A stretch of DNA of 10,892 nt from Clostridia bacterium (GCA_900757905.1 CAAEPN010000174.1:1-10892); one strand, 5' to 3'; counted from the first letter of the stretch, positions 1-6,487 are shown. Translations and numbers: made by a program. The notes: generated from the letters alone by a model not told the origin.

Positions 1-1
1 G

Positions 2-172
2 GATATCGCGTTATACGGGCATACCCATGTCGGCGCTTATTATGAAAAAAACGGCGTGACCTTTTTCAATCCCGGCAGTCTTTCCGAGCCGCGCGACGGC
101 AAGCGTGGTTCTTATGGACTTATCACGCTGACGCCTGAAAAAGCGACTTTTGAGCATCTGTATTTACCGTAA
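2..172 (+). CDS. Metallophosphoesterase, YfcE/MJ0936 type (C-terminal fragment)
   Basis: This is the last 56 residues of a calcineurin-like phosphoesterase; the start lies left of the window. The fragment opens with DIALYGHTHVG, the GHTH metal-binding motif that closes the two-metal active site in the YfcE/MJ0936 family of small cytosolic phosphodiesterases, and continues with FFNPGSLSEPRDGKRGSYG, the NPGS-x-x-x-PR signature typical of this family. The stop is TAA, followed 6 bases later by the ribosome binding site of the next gene, so the two are probably cotranscribed. The family hydrolyses phosphodiesters in vitro and its physiological substrate is generally unknown. In Clostridia such a gene often follows rph/rdgB (RdgB/HAM1 pyrophosphatase), but that part is outside the window. 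The family call is solid and the substrate cannot be stated. Confidence 0.9.
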   Translation, partial: DIALYGHTHVGAYYEKNGVTFFNPGSLSEPRDGKRGSYGLITLTPEKATFEHLYLP

Positions 173-192
173 AATACCAAGGAGGGATTCGT

Positions 193-705
193 ATGACCTA
201 TCGTCCGAAAAAAAACAGCCGTAAAGCGTCGGGACTTGCGCTGGCCGCGGCTATTGTCTCCGTGCTTTGCTTTTGTTTTTCGCCGTATCTGCCGGCGCCG
301 GTGGTTTATCAGCTTGCAGGACTTGTGCTTGCCGTTGTCGCTTTACAGATCTATATGAAATTCGTTCAGAGCGACTATGAGTACCGCGTGACGGCAAATG
401 ATCTCGAAATATATAAGCTCACCGGCAAAAAAAGCACGCCGGTTTGCTCGGTCGCACTTTCGGAATCGGTAACCGGTGTGATGAGCGCGGATTACGTGGC
501 AAAACACACAAATGCCCTGCCAAGGCATGCCATTTCTTTAAATTTCTGCAAAAATATCCTGTCGGAGAATTATGCGCTTTACTTTTTCAATTTTAACGGA
601 AAGATCGCGCGCTTAAAATTTGAACCGGATGAGGCGTTCGCGTCTTGCGTCAACAAATATATCGCCGCGGCGAAAGATCCTTCGCCGGCGGAAGATAAGG
701 AATAA
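193..705 (+). CDS. Membrane protein of unknown function, two N-terminal helices
   Basis: I do not recognise this 170-aa protein. A very good ribosome binding site (AAGGAGGG at 179-186) sits 6 bases before the ATG, so the start is secure. Residues 1-11 are basic (KKNSRK), then two hydrophobic helices follow at about 13-31 and 37-56 with a short proline-containing turn (YLPAP) between them. This predicts a helical hairpin with both ends in the cytoplasm and a soluble C-terminal domain of about 110 residues. That domain begins YEYRVTANDLEIYKLTGKK and later has YALYFFNFNGKIARLKFEP, a pattern of short beta strands reminiscent of bacterial PH-like (YdbT/bPH) domains; this is an impression, not a demonstrated match. 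The tail is charged. It sits 14 bases before thiI on the same strand, and neighbourhood alone does not imply a role in thiolation. Confidence 0.8.
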   Translation: MTYRPKKNSRKASGLALAAAIVSVLCFCFSPYLPAPVVYQLAGLVLAVVALQIYMKFVQSDYEYRVTANDLEIYKLTGKKSTPVCSVALSESVTGVMSADYVAKHTNALPRHAISLNFCKNILSENYALYFFNFNGKIARLKFEPDEAFASCVNKYIAAAKDPSPAEDKE

Positions 706-719
706 CGGAGTATAGATTC

Positions 720-1910
720 ATGGAGCAGAATAAAGTCATTTTATTAAAATACGGCGAAGTGGTGTTAAAGGGTTTAAACCGCCGCCACTTTGAAAAAATA
801 TTGGAACGGGACGCCGCCAAGCGTTTGAAAAAGTGCGGTAATTACAGTCTGACGGCGGCGCAGTCCACCATGTATATTACACCGCTCGATGACGCGGCGC
901 GTATGAATATCGAAGCGACAGCGGAAGCCTGCGCCAAAATTTTCGGCGTGGTGTCGGTCTGCATTGCCGAAGAGCTGCCCAAGGATACTGATACCATCCT
1001 TGCGTTTGTCGGTGATTACGTGAAACGCGTCAAAGGCGCGGCCAAGACCTTCAAGGTGACCGGCAAGCGTTCGGATAAGCGTTTTCCGCTCACCTCTCCG
1101 GAGCTTGCTGCGCTGTGCGGCGCGAAGATTTTGGAAGCCAATCCGGACTTGACGGTCGATGTCAATCATCCGGAGCTTGACGTGCGCGTTGAGATTCGCG
1201 ATTTTGCCGCTTATGTACACGCCGGCTTCCTGCCGGGCGCAGGCGGCATGCCGGCCGGGAGCGCCGGAAAGGCCGTGCTTCTCTTGTCGGGCGGTATTGA
1301 CAGCCCGGTGGCCGGTTACATGTGCGCTAAACGCGGCGTAAAGCTTGAAGCGCTGCATTTCGACAGCTTCCCGTATACCAGCGAACGCGCGCGTCAAAAG
1401 GTAGTTGACCTTGCCACGGCCATGGAGGATACCTGCGGCGATATCCGTATGCATGTGATTTCCCTTACCGAGATTCAGGAAACGATAAAGCAGAACTGCC
1501 GCGAGGACTATTTCACGCTGCTTCTTCGCCGTTTCATGATGCGACTTGCCGAACGCACAGCCGAAAGCCTTGAAGCTAAGGCGCTCATCACCGGCGAAAG
1601 TCTCGGTCAGGTGGCAAGCCAGACCATGCCGGCGTTGGCTGTGACCGGAAACGCCGTGCAGAATATGCCGGTGCTGCGTCCGCTTATCGCGCTTGATAAA
1701 GAAGAGATCATTCAGACGGCACGGAAGATAGGGACATTTGAAATCTCCATCGAACCGTTTGAAGATTGCTGCACGGTGTTCACGCCGCGGCATCCGGTGA
1801 CAAGTCCGATTTTGGAAAAAGTATTGAAAGAGGAAGCAAAGCTCGATGTAGAGGGACTTTGCGACCGTGCCTTTGAAAAAATGGAAAGCGTGGTGTTAGG
1901 AAAAGCATGA
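720..1910 (+). CDS. thiI: tRNA 4-thiouridine synthase / thiazole sulfurtransferase ThiI
   Basis: ThiI adenylates U8 of tRNA and inserts sulfur to make 4-thiouridine; in many bacteria it also feeds sulfur to thiazole synthesis. The 396-aa protein shows the family order: an N-terminal ferredoxin-like region starting MEQNKVILLKYGEVVLKG, a THUMP RNA-binding domain at about 60-165, and a PP-loop ATPase domain from about 184 with the motif LLSGGIDSPVAGY (188-200). It carries GESLGQVASQT at about 292-302 and the cysteine-containing PFEDCCTVF near 346-354, where the catalytic cysteine of the PP-loop domain is expected. It stops before the position of the C-terminal rhodanese domain of E. coli ThiI. 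This is the short Firmicutes form, which needs a cysteine desulfurase partner to deliver sulfur. A GGAG lies about 10 bases before the ATG. Its stop overlaps the start of cinA (ATGA), implying translational coupling. Confidence 0.96.
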   Translation: MEQNKVILLKYGEVVLKGLNRRHFEKILERDAAKRLKKCGNYSLTAAQSTMYITPLDDAARMNIEATAEACAKIFGVVSVCIAEELPKDTDTILAFVGDYVKRVKGAAKTFKVTGKRSDKRFPLTSPELAALCGAKILEANPDLTVDVNHPELDVRVEIRDFAAYVHAGFLPGAGGMPAGSAGKAVLLLSGGIDSPVAGYMCAKRGVKLEALHFDSFPYTSERARQKVVDLATAMEDTCGDIRMHVISLTEIQETIKQNCREDYFTLLLRRFMMRLAERTAESLEAKALITGESLGQVASQTMPALAVTGNAVQNMPVLRPLIALDKEEIIQTARKIGTFEISIEPFEDCCTVFTPRHPVTSPILEKVLKEEAKLDVEGLCDRAFEKMESVVLGKA

Positions 1911-3151
1911 ACGCGGAAATTTTATGTATCGGCACAGAGGTGCTTATCGGCGATATTGTCAATACCAATGCCGCCTATCTCGGCAAACACCTGTCGGAAG
2001 CTGGTTTCAACGTATATTATCATACGGTCTGCGGCGACAATCGCGCACGCATGACCGAATGCATGCAGCTTGCGCTCTCCCGGAGCGATCTTGTGTTTAT
2101 CACCGGCGGCCTTGGCCCGACGTATGACGATATCACCAAAGAAGTCGCGGCCGAGCTTTTCGGTCTGCCGCTTGTGGAGCATCCGGAAATTCTCGAACGT
2201 CTAAAGGCTTATTTTGCTGCGCGCGGCAGAGTCATGACCGATAACAACCGCAAGCAGACGCTTATTCCGGACGGGGCGCATATTTTCGAAAATCGCTTCG
2301 GTACAGCTGACGGTCTCGGCCTTTCGGACGGCAAAAAGACGCTTGTTCTTATGCCCGGACCGCCGAACGAAATGCGGCCGATGTTTGAAAATGAGGTGCT
2401 GCCGTATCTTGCCGCCCGGAACGACCACGTTTTGGTGTCCTCCAATGTCAATATTTTCGGTATGGGTGAATCGGCTGTGGAAAACGCGCTTGCAGATCTG
2501 ATGAAAAGCTCGGAAAACCCGACGGTTGCGCCCTATATCGGCGGCGGTGAAGTGCGGCTTCGCGTTTCGGCACGTGCCGAAAACGCGAAGAAGGCGCAGG
2601 AGCTTATCGCGCCGGTGGTGGAAAAGATACGGAAGACGCTCGGAAACGCCGTGTATGGCGTGGACGCGTCGTCGCTCGAAAGCGTGCTTGTCGAAAAGCT
2701 GAAAGCGGCGCATAAAACAGTCGCTTTCGCTGAATCGTGTACCGGAGGCTTGATTGCCAAACGCATTACCGATGTGTCCGGTGCAAGCGAAGTATTCGGC
2801 TTTGGATTCGTGACGTATGCGAATGAAGCTAAGATGAAATTACTCGGCGTATCGCCCGAAACGCTTGAAAAGTATGGAGCGGTCAGTCCCGAAACGGCGC
2901 GTGAAATGGCGCTTGGTGCGAAACGTGTTTCCGGTGCGGATATTGCCGTGTCGGTGACCGGTATTGCAGGGCCGACCGGCGGCACGCCTGAAAAGCCGGT
3001 GGGGCTTGTGTATATGGGCGTGGCATTTGAAGGCGGAGTGGAAACGTGCAAGCTCATGCTTGGCGGTCACAAGGGCAGTGACCGCGCGTATATCCGCACG
3101 CTTACGGCTAACCATGCCTTCAAGGCGGTACTTGATAAATTAGCGGACTAA
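1907..3151 (+). CDS. cinA: CinA family protein: MoaB/MogA-like domain plus PncC-type amidohydrolase domain
   Basis: This full-length, two-domain CinA has 414 aa. Residues 1-170 form a MoaB/MogA-type molybdopterin-binding fold with EILCIGTEVLIGDIVNTNA, TGGLGPTYDD (66-75) and LMPGPPNEM (148-156); in CinA proteins this half acts as an ADP-ribose pyrophosphatase. Residues from about 255 form the CinA C-terminal domain with FAESCTGGLIA (274-284) and TGIAGPTGGTPEKPVG (351-366). This is the nicotinamide-mononucleotide amidohydrolase (PncC) domain, which recycles NMN to nicotinate mononucleotide. The usual serine of the YSNE-type motif is alanine here (VTYANEAK), a small departure that may not matter. 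The name comes from competence induction in Streptococcus, but in most bacteria the protein is a pyridine-nucleotide repair enzyme. The start overlaps the thiI stop. It is the last intact chromosomal gene before the mobile element. Confidence 0.96.
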   Translation: MNAEILCIGTEVLIGDIVNTNAAYLGKHLSEAGFNVYYHTVCGDNRARMTECMQLALSRSDLVFITGGLGPTYDDITKEVAAELFGLPLVEHPEILERLKAYFAARGRVMTDNNRKQTLIPDGAHIFENRFGTADGLGLSDGKKTLVLMPGPPNEMRPMFENEVLPYLAARNDHVLVSSNVNIFGMGESAVENALADLMKSSENPTVAPYIGGGEVRLRVSARAENAKKAQELIAPVVEKIRKTLGNAVYGVDASSLESVLVEKLKAAHKTVAFAESCTGGLIAKRITDVSGASEVFGFGFVTYANEAKMKLLGVSPETLEKYGAVSPETAREMALGAKRVSGADIAVSVTGIAGPTGGTPEKPVGLVYMGVAFEGGVETCKLMLGGHKGSDRAYIRTLTANHAFKAVLDKLAD

Positions 3152-3180
3152 GCTGCTTTTGCGAAAGAGAGGTGCGATGT

Positions 3181-3279
3181 ATGACCGAAACCGAAAGCTT
3201 TTTACGGGATATGGCAGCTTTGGAAGTGGAAAAGATCACTTTTTCCACACCGTGCGGCGAGAATATCTATAAAAAATAG
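3181..3279 (+). pseudogene. 5' stub of a host gene, probably truncated by element insertion
   Basis: A 32-codon ORF beginning MTETESFLRDMAALE starts 29 bases after cinA with a GAGAGGTG ribosome binding site about 9 bases upstream, so translation initiation looks genuine. The last codons read GENIYKK and then TAG, inside an A-rich stretch where the sequence changes from chromosomal genes to the int-proximal end of the mobile element. The simplest reading is that this is the first exonless part of a longer host gene whose remainder lies at the far end of the element, outside the window. The alternative is a genuine 32-aa peptide. I do not recognise the family from this short piece. The stop codon may be supplied by element DNA. 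Confidence 0.55.
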
Positions 3280-3295
3280 TAGAATTTTTCTCTCT
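3268..3295. other. Probable chromosome/element junction (int-proximal attachment site)
   Basis: Six A residues (3271-3276), then TAGTAG (3277-3282), then AATTTTT (3283-3289) lie between the truncated host ORF and the non-coding end of the element. An A-tract and a T-tract separated by about six bases is the kind of AT-rich site used by Tn916/Tn1549-type integrases, where a 5-7 bp coupling sequence lies at the junction. The exact crossover point cannot be fixed without the other end or the empty site. Placement is inference from the position of int and the loss of the host gene. Confidence 0.4.
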
Positions 3296-3330
3296 GCCGC
3301 AAGATGATTTTAGGTCGGTTGAGGGATTAG

Positions 3331-3390
3331 AAAACGCCGGAAACCCGCATAAACTCTATGTTTTTGCGTGTTCTCGGCGTTTCTTTTATC
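3331..3390. terminator. Hairpin terminator at the int-proximal end, likely bidirectional
   Basis: AAACGCCG (3332-3339) pairs perfectly with CGGCGTTT (3375-3382), and inside it CGCATAAAC pairs with GTTTTTGCG apart from one T/T position. On the plus strand the stem is followed by CTTTTAT, on the minus strand by TTTTCTAATC. It lies downstream of int (minus) and downstream of the host genes (plus), so it could stop transcription in both directions and insulate the element. Confidence 0.6.
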
Positions 3391-3418
3391 GCCTGTATTA
3401 GTGGTGCTTTTTCGGTAA

Positions 3419-3440
3419 ATGGTGCCCAAATGGTGCCCAA
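3419..3440. repeat. Tandem 11-bp direct repeat, candidate integrase arm-type binding sites
   Basis: ATGGTGCCCAA occurs twice head to tail (3419-3429 and 3430-3440) with no spacer, so the copies are exactly one helical turn apart. A weaker related GTGGTGCTTTT is at 3401-3411. The position, between the element end and the int gene, is where Tn916-family elements carry the direct repeats bound by the N-terminal arm-binding domain of the integrase. No other copies were noticed in the window. Function is inferred from position and spacing. Confidence 0.55.
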
Positions 3441-3492
3441 ATCCCACGCGGGGCTATAAAACGATATAAGAAGCGGTAAAGAGATACAGCGG

Positions 3493-4797
3493 TTAAAGCT
3501 CTAAATCGCTGCTCTTTTTCTTTGCTGCGCTCTTTGCTTTCTTCGGCTCGGCTTTCTCTGCCTTTGCCGGGTCAGCCTGTTTGACCGCCCCATGATAAGC
3601 GTCTAAGACTTCCTTTTTTCGTTCAAGCCGCACGTCCACATATCGGGCGGTAACAGCTTCAAAGTTCATAGACAGCCCAAGCGATACGCCGATACCCGCA
3701 AGCGTATGTCCTAACACTTCGCCTACAGTGTAGAAGTCGCCCGTCAGTTGGTGCATATTCGTAGCCGCCGTATGGCGTAAATCGTGAAAGCGGATATGCG
3801 GCATATTCAAATCTTCAAGCAGCTTTCCAAACTGGGAAGATACCCACGACGCGGAGATAGGGGAACCGTCCGGCTTCGCTACAACAAGGTCATTGTCATA
3901 GTATGGCTTTCCGTCTTTTTCTGCCTGTTCGCGCTGCGCTTCCTGCATAGCAAACTGTTTGAGGAAGAACGGGCGGGCAAGCTCTGTGATAGGCAGCTTT
4001 CGCCCGTTGGATTTCGGCGGTGCCATTTCCTCAATGACTTTTGTTTTCGACGGCACCTTAAAGGGTAGCTGCTCGGAAACGTCAAAGGTGTTGTTTTCCA
4101 AATCCACATTACGCCAGCGCAAGCCCAGGATTTCAGAACGGCGCATACCGTAAAGCCCGCCTAAGATAACGGGCATTTCCCAAACGGTACCCTCGACGCG
4201 CTGCATCAGGGCTTTTACCTGTTCCGGCGTATAAGGGTCGGGGGTCTTGTCGCTCTTTCCAAACTTCGTAAGCGTGTCCTTTGCTGCGTTTGTTTCGATA
4301 TAGCGGTATTTCCGGGCATGGCTCAACGCCACGCTCAAAACACGCTTTGCCCCGGCTGCGGTGGACGGTTTCAAGCCTTTGTCAATAATCTGCTGAAACA
4401 TTTTGTCTACCATAGCGGGGGTAAGCTGATTAAGGGCAACGCCGCCGATATAGGGATTGATATAGTTTGCAATCGTCTTTTTGTACCCGTCGTAAGTAGA
4501 GGGGCGCAAGTTCACTCTTGCATAGCTTTCCACCCATTCATTCAGATAGCTTGCAACGGTCTGTTTCCGCTGTGAAGCGATAGACGCAATCTGTCCCGGA
4601 TTATGGAGCTTTGCTTTCATCTCTGCTTCATGCTGTGTCGCTTCCTTTTTTGTTGGAAAGCCCTTTTTTGAATAGGTTTTCTTTTCCCCATTCGGGGCGG
4701 TGTACTTTATATTCACGTCGTAAACTGTACCCGGCCGCCCGGTCAGTACGCCGTTGCTGTCGCGTTTATTCTTAACCTGCCTTGTTGATATAGCCAT
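3493..4797 (-). CDS. int: Tyrosine recombinase / integrase of a Tn916/Tn1549-like element
   Basis: This 434-aa site-specific integrase catalyses insertion and excision of the element through a circular form. Domain order: an AP2-like arm-binding N-terminus (about 1-75, with VYDVNIKYTAPNGEKKTYSKK), a SAM-like core-binding domain (about 80-180, VASYLNEWVESYARVNLRPST), then the catalytic domain (about 190-400). The catalytic residues visible are Arg219 in YGMRRSEILGLRW, His338 and Arg341 in RFHDLRHTAATN, His364 in EVLGHT, and the nucleophile Tyr386 in TARYVDV. Between His364 and Tyr386 is an unusually long segment (LAGIGVSLGLSMNFEAV). The last 30 residues are a lysine/alanine-rich tail of low complexity (AKAEKAEPKKAKSAAKKKSS), possibly a non-specific DNA contact. 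The gene starts 3 bases after the xis stop, so both are expressed together. It is closest in character to integrases of Tn1549-type elements, though I cannot run an alignment. Confidence 0.95.
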   Translation of the reverse strand: MAISTRQVKNKRDSNGVLTGRPGTVYDVNIKYTAPNGEKKTYSKKGFPTKKEATQHEAEMKAKLHNPGQIASIASQRKQTVASYLNEWVESYARVNLRPSTYDGYKKTIANYINPYIGGVALNQLTPAMVDKMFQQIIDKGLKPSTAAGAKRVLSVALSHARKYRYIETNAAKDTLTKFGKSDKTPDPYTPEQVKALMQRVEGTVWEMPVILGGLYGMRRSEILGLRWRNVDLENNTFDVSEQLPFKVPSKTKVIEEMAPPKSNGRKLPITELARPFFLKQFAMQEAQREQAEKDGKPYYDNDLVVAKPDGSPISASWVSSQFGKLLEDLNMPHIRFHDLRHTAATNMHQLTGDFYTVGEVLGHTLAGIGVSLGLSMNFEAVTARYVDVRLERKKEVLDAYHGAVKQADPAKAEKAEPKKAKSAAKKKSSDLEL

Positions 4798-4800
4798 AGC

Positions 4801-5037
4801 TTAACCTCCCTGTCGTGCCGGGGGCTTCGCTGTCGTCTTTGCCCTATGATACCAGTCCCAGATTGCAGCGTCAGCTATCAAACGGCGGTTTCCATTCTGT
4901 ATATATTCAAGCTCGCCGCTATCCATAAGCTCGCGCAGCTTATTTTCCCCGATACCGCTAATCTTGCTCATTTGCTCAACGGTCTTTAACATAGGGAATA
5001 CAGGAATAGCGGGGCTTGCTGTTTCCTTTTTTGCCAT
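4801..5037 (-). CDS. xis: Excisionase-like DNA-binding protein
   Basis: This small 78-aa protein is encoded immediately upstream of int on the same strand. The core, TVEQMSKISGIGENKLREL followed by MDSGELEYIQNGNRRLI and a terminal IWDWY, is a MerR-like winged helix-turn-helix of the Tn916 excisionase type. The recognition helix precedes a short beta wing ending in arginines. Such proteins bind near the element ends, bend DNA and bias the integrase toward excision. The ATG has GGGGG about 11 bases upstream, a slightly long spacing. The N-terminus is low in complexity (MAKKETASPAIPVFPM) and the C-terminus basic. The function follows from size, fold and gene order; the binding sites are not identified. 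Confidence 0.88.
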   Translation of the reverse strand: MAKKETASPAIPVFPMLKTVEQMSKISGIGENKLRELMDSGELEYIQNGNRRLIADAAIWDWYHRAKTTAKPPARQGG

Positions 5038-5464
5038 AGGAAAATACCCCCTTTCATAAATGGCTAAAAAGTCAAGTTACAAAAAGTGGGCTTTAACCGG
5101 GCGGCTGTTAGCACAACCTCGCGGGAATTGCACCCCTGCTCATTTAAGGCAGCTTTACCCATTGCCTGCGACGCTCTGAACGCTCGGACTGTGGCTGTAA
5201 AGGCTTATCTCCCCTCAATGCGTGTCGTCGCCCGCAAGCTGCTAACTTGCTTCCCGTCGCGGTGTTTCTCGCTCGGCTTTTCCCGATAGGGGAATAGCGT
5301 CATGGCGCACCCTCTGTATGGCTCGGCGCAAAAAGGACGTACCCGGTTTGCCCTATACTGCGCCGCCGTTATCTTGCGTCGCTTTCTTTGTCAAGGAACA
5401 TACGGGGCTGCTACGGATTGATACGAAACGGAAAAGGGGTTAAGACGTTTCGGTATCGGTGCAG
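5038..5464 (-). other. Gene-free interval between the HTH_16 gene and xis
   Basis: I find no convincing coding sequence in these 427 bases. The only open frame of note (5086-5289, plus) has no ribosome binding site and an unremarkable composition. The interval is GC-rich, opposite in character to a typical spacer, and holds several inverted repeats: an 11-pair stem with one bulge at 5420-5457, GCAAG/CTTGC at about 5232-5248 and a GGCGCA/TGCGCC pair near 5305-5370. It lies in the probable transcript leading to xis and int, so it may be a structured leader, an attenuator or an antisense RNA region controlling excision. No T-run terminator follows the large stem. I name no RNA family. Confidence 0.45.
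5420..5457. repeat. Inverted repeat (11-pair stem, 15-nt loop) upstream of xis
   Basis: GATACGAAACG (5420-5430) pairs with CGTTTCG-G-TATC (5446-5457), leaving only G5453 bulged. It begins 8 bases downstream of the HTH_16 stop codon on the minus strand. No poly-T follows in either direction, so it is more likely an RNA-processing, stability or protein-binding hairpin than a simple terminator. Confidence 0.5.
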
Positions 5465-5722
5465 TTATTCAGCCCTAAATGTGAGGATTGCCCTCATTAG
5501 TCTTGCTTGCAGCCGCTCACGAATATCCTCGTCAACGCCAAAATAGACGTTTCCGCGCTCGTCGCAGAGCTTTCTCATAGAAAGGCTCGCTATGTAACCG
5601 CTAAAGTGCTGCAAGACAATTTTCATAGCGTCTGGGTCGCCCTTTGTCGCTGCCACAATGACAGGATAGGGAACAAGGGCAACGTCCGGGAAGTCAGATT
5701 GTTTACCATTCGTCCCATTCAT
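5465..5722 (-). CDS. Helix-turn-helix element regulator (HTH_16 / Tn916 Orf8-like)
   Basis: This 85-aa protein matches the family found next to the small sigma factor in many Firmicutes conjugative elements. The typical pattern is visible: VPYPVIVAATKGDPDAM, VLQHFSGYIASLSMRKL, then GNVYFGVDEDIRERLQARL and a final AILTFRA. The family (Pfam HTH_16, PF12645) is annotated as a probable helix-turn-helix transcription regulator; Tn916 Orf8 is the reference. Translation begins within the last codons of the sigma gene (overlap 5703-5722), with GGAGGA about 9 bases before the ATG, so the two proteins are made in a coupled way and probably work together in control of xis/int expression. The molecular role, activator partner or anti-activator, is not visible in the sequence. 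Confidence 0.85.
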   Translation of the reverse strand: MNGTNGKQSDFPDVALVPYPVIVAATKGDPDAMKIVLQHFSGYIASLSMRKLCDERGNVYFGVDEDIRERLQARLMRAILTFRAE

Positions 5723-6143
5723 CAGCGTGTTCCTCCAAATATTTCTTCAAGATTTCAAAAGAGCTTGTCCGTCTGTACTGTATCGTGCTGCGCGACGTAT
5801 TGAATAACTTTCCAATCTCCACGTCGGTCATGCCCTCGAAATAGTACAGCATGATAGCTTTTCTCTTTTCTTCCGGCAAAGTGCGAATTGCTTCAAGCAG
5901 CAGCTTCGGCGTGATTTTCTTTCCCGCCTGCTGATAGCTCGGCTCGGCTTCTTCGTCTTGAAAATACTTATCAAGCGTGTAAAGCTGCCGTTCCTCATGC
6001 AAGGCAAGGTCGGAAAACGACACTTCCTTTGCTCTGCGTCGCCGGATTTCCTCATGGGCGTTGCAGGCTTCGTTGTGCAGCACCCGTTTACAGAAACTTT
6101 GAAAGATACATTGCTTCTGAAATTCCACGCGATTAGGTTCCAT
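5703..6143 (-). CDS. Small sigma-70-like factor of the element (Tn916 Orf7-like)
   Basis: This 146-aa sigma-70-family protein has a C-terminal region 4: LLEAIRTLPEEKRKAIMLYY, then GMTDVEIGKLFNTSRSTIQYRR as the helix-turn-helix that would contact a -35 element. The N-terminal part carries FCKRVLHNEACNAHEEI and the segment AKEVSFSDLALHE, closely resembling the CKR...AKREVSFSD layout I know from Tn916 Orf7. The frame stays open upstream to 6266, but the true start is the ATG at 6143. A near-perfect GAAAGGAGGTG lies 5 bases before it, and the upstream codons overlap a structured leader. By analogy it drives transcription of downstream element genes (HTH_16, xis, int). Its ribosome binding site can be paired in a leader hairpin, suggesting translational control. 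Confidence 0.88.
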   Translation of the reverse strand: MEPNRVEFQKQCIFQSFCKRVLHNEACNAHEEIRRRRAKEVSFSDLALHEERQLYTLDKYFQDEEAEPSYQQAGKKITPKLLLEAIRTLPEEKRKAIMLYYFEGMTDVEIGKLFNTSRSTIQYRRTSSFEILKKYLEEHADEWDEW

Positions 6144-6148
6144 GTTCT

Positions 6149-6175
6149 CACCTCCTTTCGTGTTGAAAGGTGGCG
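6149..6175 (-). promoter_or_regulatory. Shine-Dalgarno-sequestering hairpin in the sigma-factor leader
   Basis: Read on the minus strand, CGCCACCTTTC (6175-6165) can pair with GAAAGGAGGTG (6159-6149) around an AACAC loop: six pairs, one A/A mismatch, then three Watson-Crick pairs and one G-U. The whole ribosome binding site of the sigma gene is buried. An upstream AGGGGAGGT, three to four codons further 5', could compete for the same CCACCTTTC arm. The pairing is directly visible; the regulatory role is inference. Confidence 0.5.
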
Positions 6176-6269
6176 GTACCTCCCCTTTTCGCGGGATAAT
6201 ACAGGCGATTTTTTCAAACGCCGAATGAAAGCGAAACTTTTTTGAAAAAACCTCCCGAAAATGCAAAAT

Positions 6270-6298
6270 GCGCCTGTCTGCAAGACGCAGACAAGCGC
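6270..6298 (-). repeat. Hairpin at the predicted 5' end of the sigma-factor transcript
   Basis: GCGC-C-TGTCTGC (6270-6281) pairs with GCAGACA-A-GCGC (6287-6298) around a 5-nt loop, with one mismatch. It would sit at or next to +1 of a transcript started from the candidate promoter at 6305-6334, and on the minus strand is followed by the T-rich ATTTTGCATTTTC. It could protect the 5' end or act as an early attenuator. Confidence 0.4.
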
Positions 6299-6304
6299 AA
6301 AGGA

Positions 6305-6334
6305 ATTGTAAGCGGTATTTAGATGATTTGACAG
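6305..6334 (-). promoter_or_regulatory. Candidate promoter for the sigma/HTH_16 operon
   Basis: On the minus strand CTGTCA (6334-6329), an 18-base spacer and TACAAT (6310-6305) give a 4/6 and a 5/6 match to -35 and -10. It is the best such pair in the 200 bases before the sigma gene. The call is tentative. Confidence 0.3.
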
Positions 6335-6427
6335 TTCATATCTAAGGGTAGAAAGATACCCGGCGGCGGTCGGGCTTTTTTTGATAAGTAGAAATGTGTT
6401 GGATTTTGTCGATAGGCTTTATACAAC

Positions 6428-6454
6428 ATGGCGGCTACCTCCATTAGCCGCCGT
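6428..6454. repeat. GC-rich hairpin A
   Basis: GGCGGCTA (6430-6437) and TAGCCGCC (6445-6452) form a perfect 8-bp stem with a 7-base loop, extended by a G-T and an A-T pair. Its 3' arm GCCGCCGT (6447-6454) is identical to the 3' arm of hairpin B, so the two can exchange partners. Confidence 0.6.
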
Positions 6455-6487
6455 ACTTTTCAGCGTTCAGTCGTCATTCCCTTTAGA

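Noticed and set aside
774..1793. 339-codon open frame on the minus strand opposite thiI
   Set aside because: It is an antisense shadow of thiI: composition is rich in His, Arg and Cys with no domain pattern, and the plus-strand gene is unmistakable.
2201..3057. Long minus-strand open frames opposite cinA
   Set aside because: They are antisense shadows of a GC-rich gene, without ribosome binding sites or recognisable motifs.
3419..3440. Short tandem repeat considered as a CRISPR remnant
   Set aside because: There are only two adjacent 11-bp copies with no spacer and no cas genes; integrase arm sites fit better.
5086..5289. 67-codon plus-strand ORF between the HTH_16 gene and xis
   Set aside because: It has no ribosome binding site, a composition of no known type, and opposes the direction of the module.
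6144..6266. Upstream extension of the sigma-factor frame
   Set aside because: The ATG at 6143 has a near-perfect ribosome binding site. The extension has none and lies in the structured leader.
6359..6382. CCCG/CGGG stem with seven T's as a plus-strand terminator
   Set aside because: The stem is only four pairs, it competes with another hairpin, and no plus-strand gene precedes it, so it is mentioned only in the interval description.
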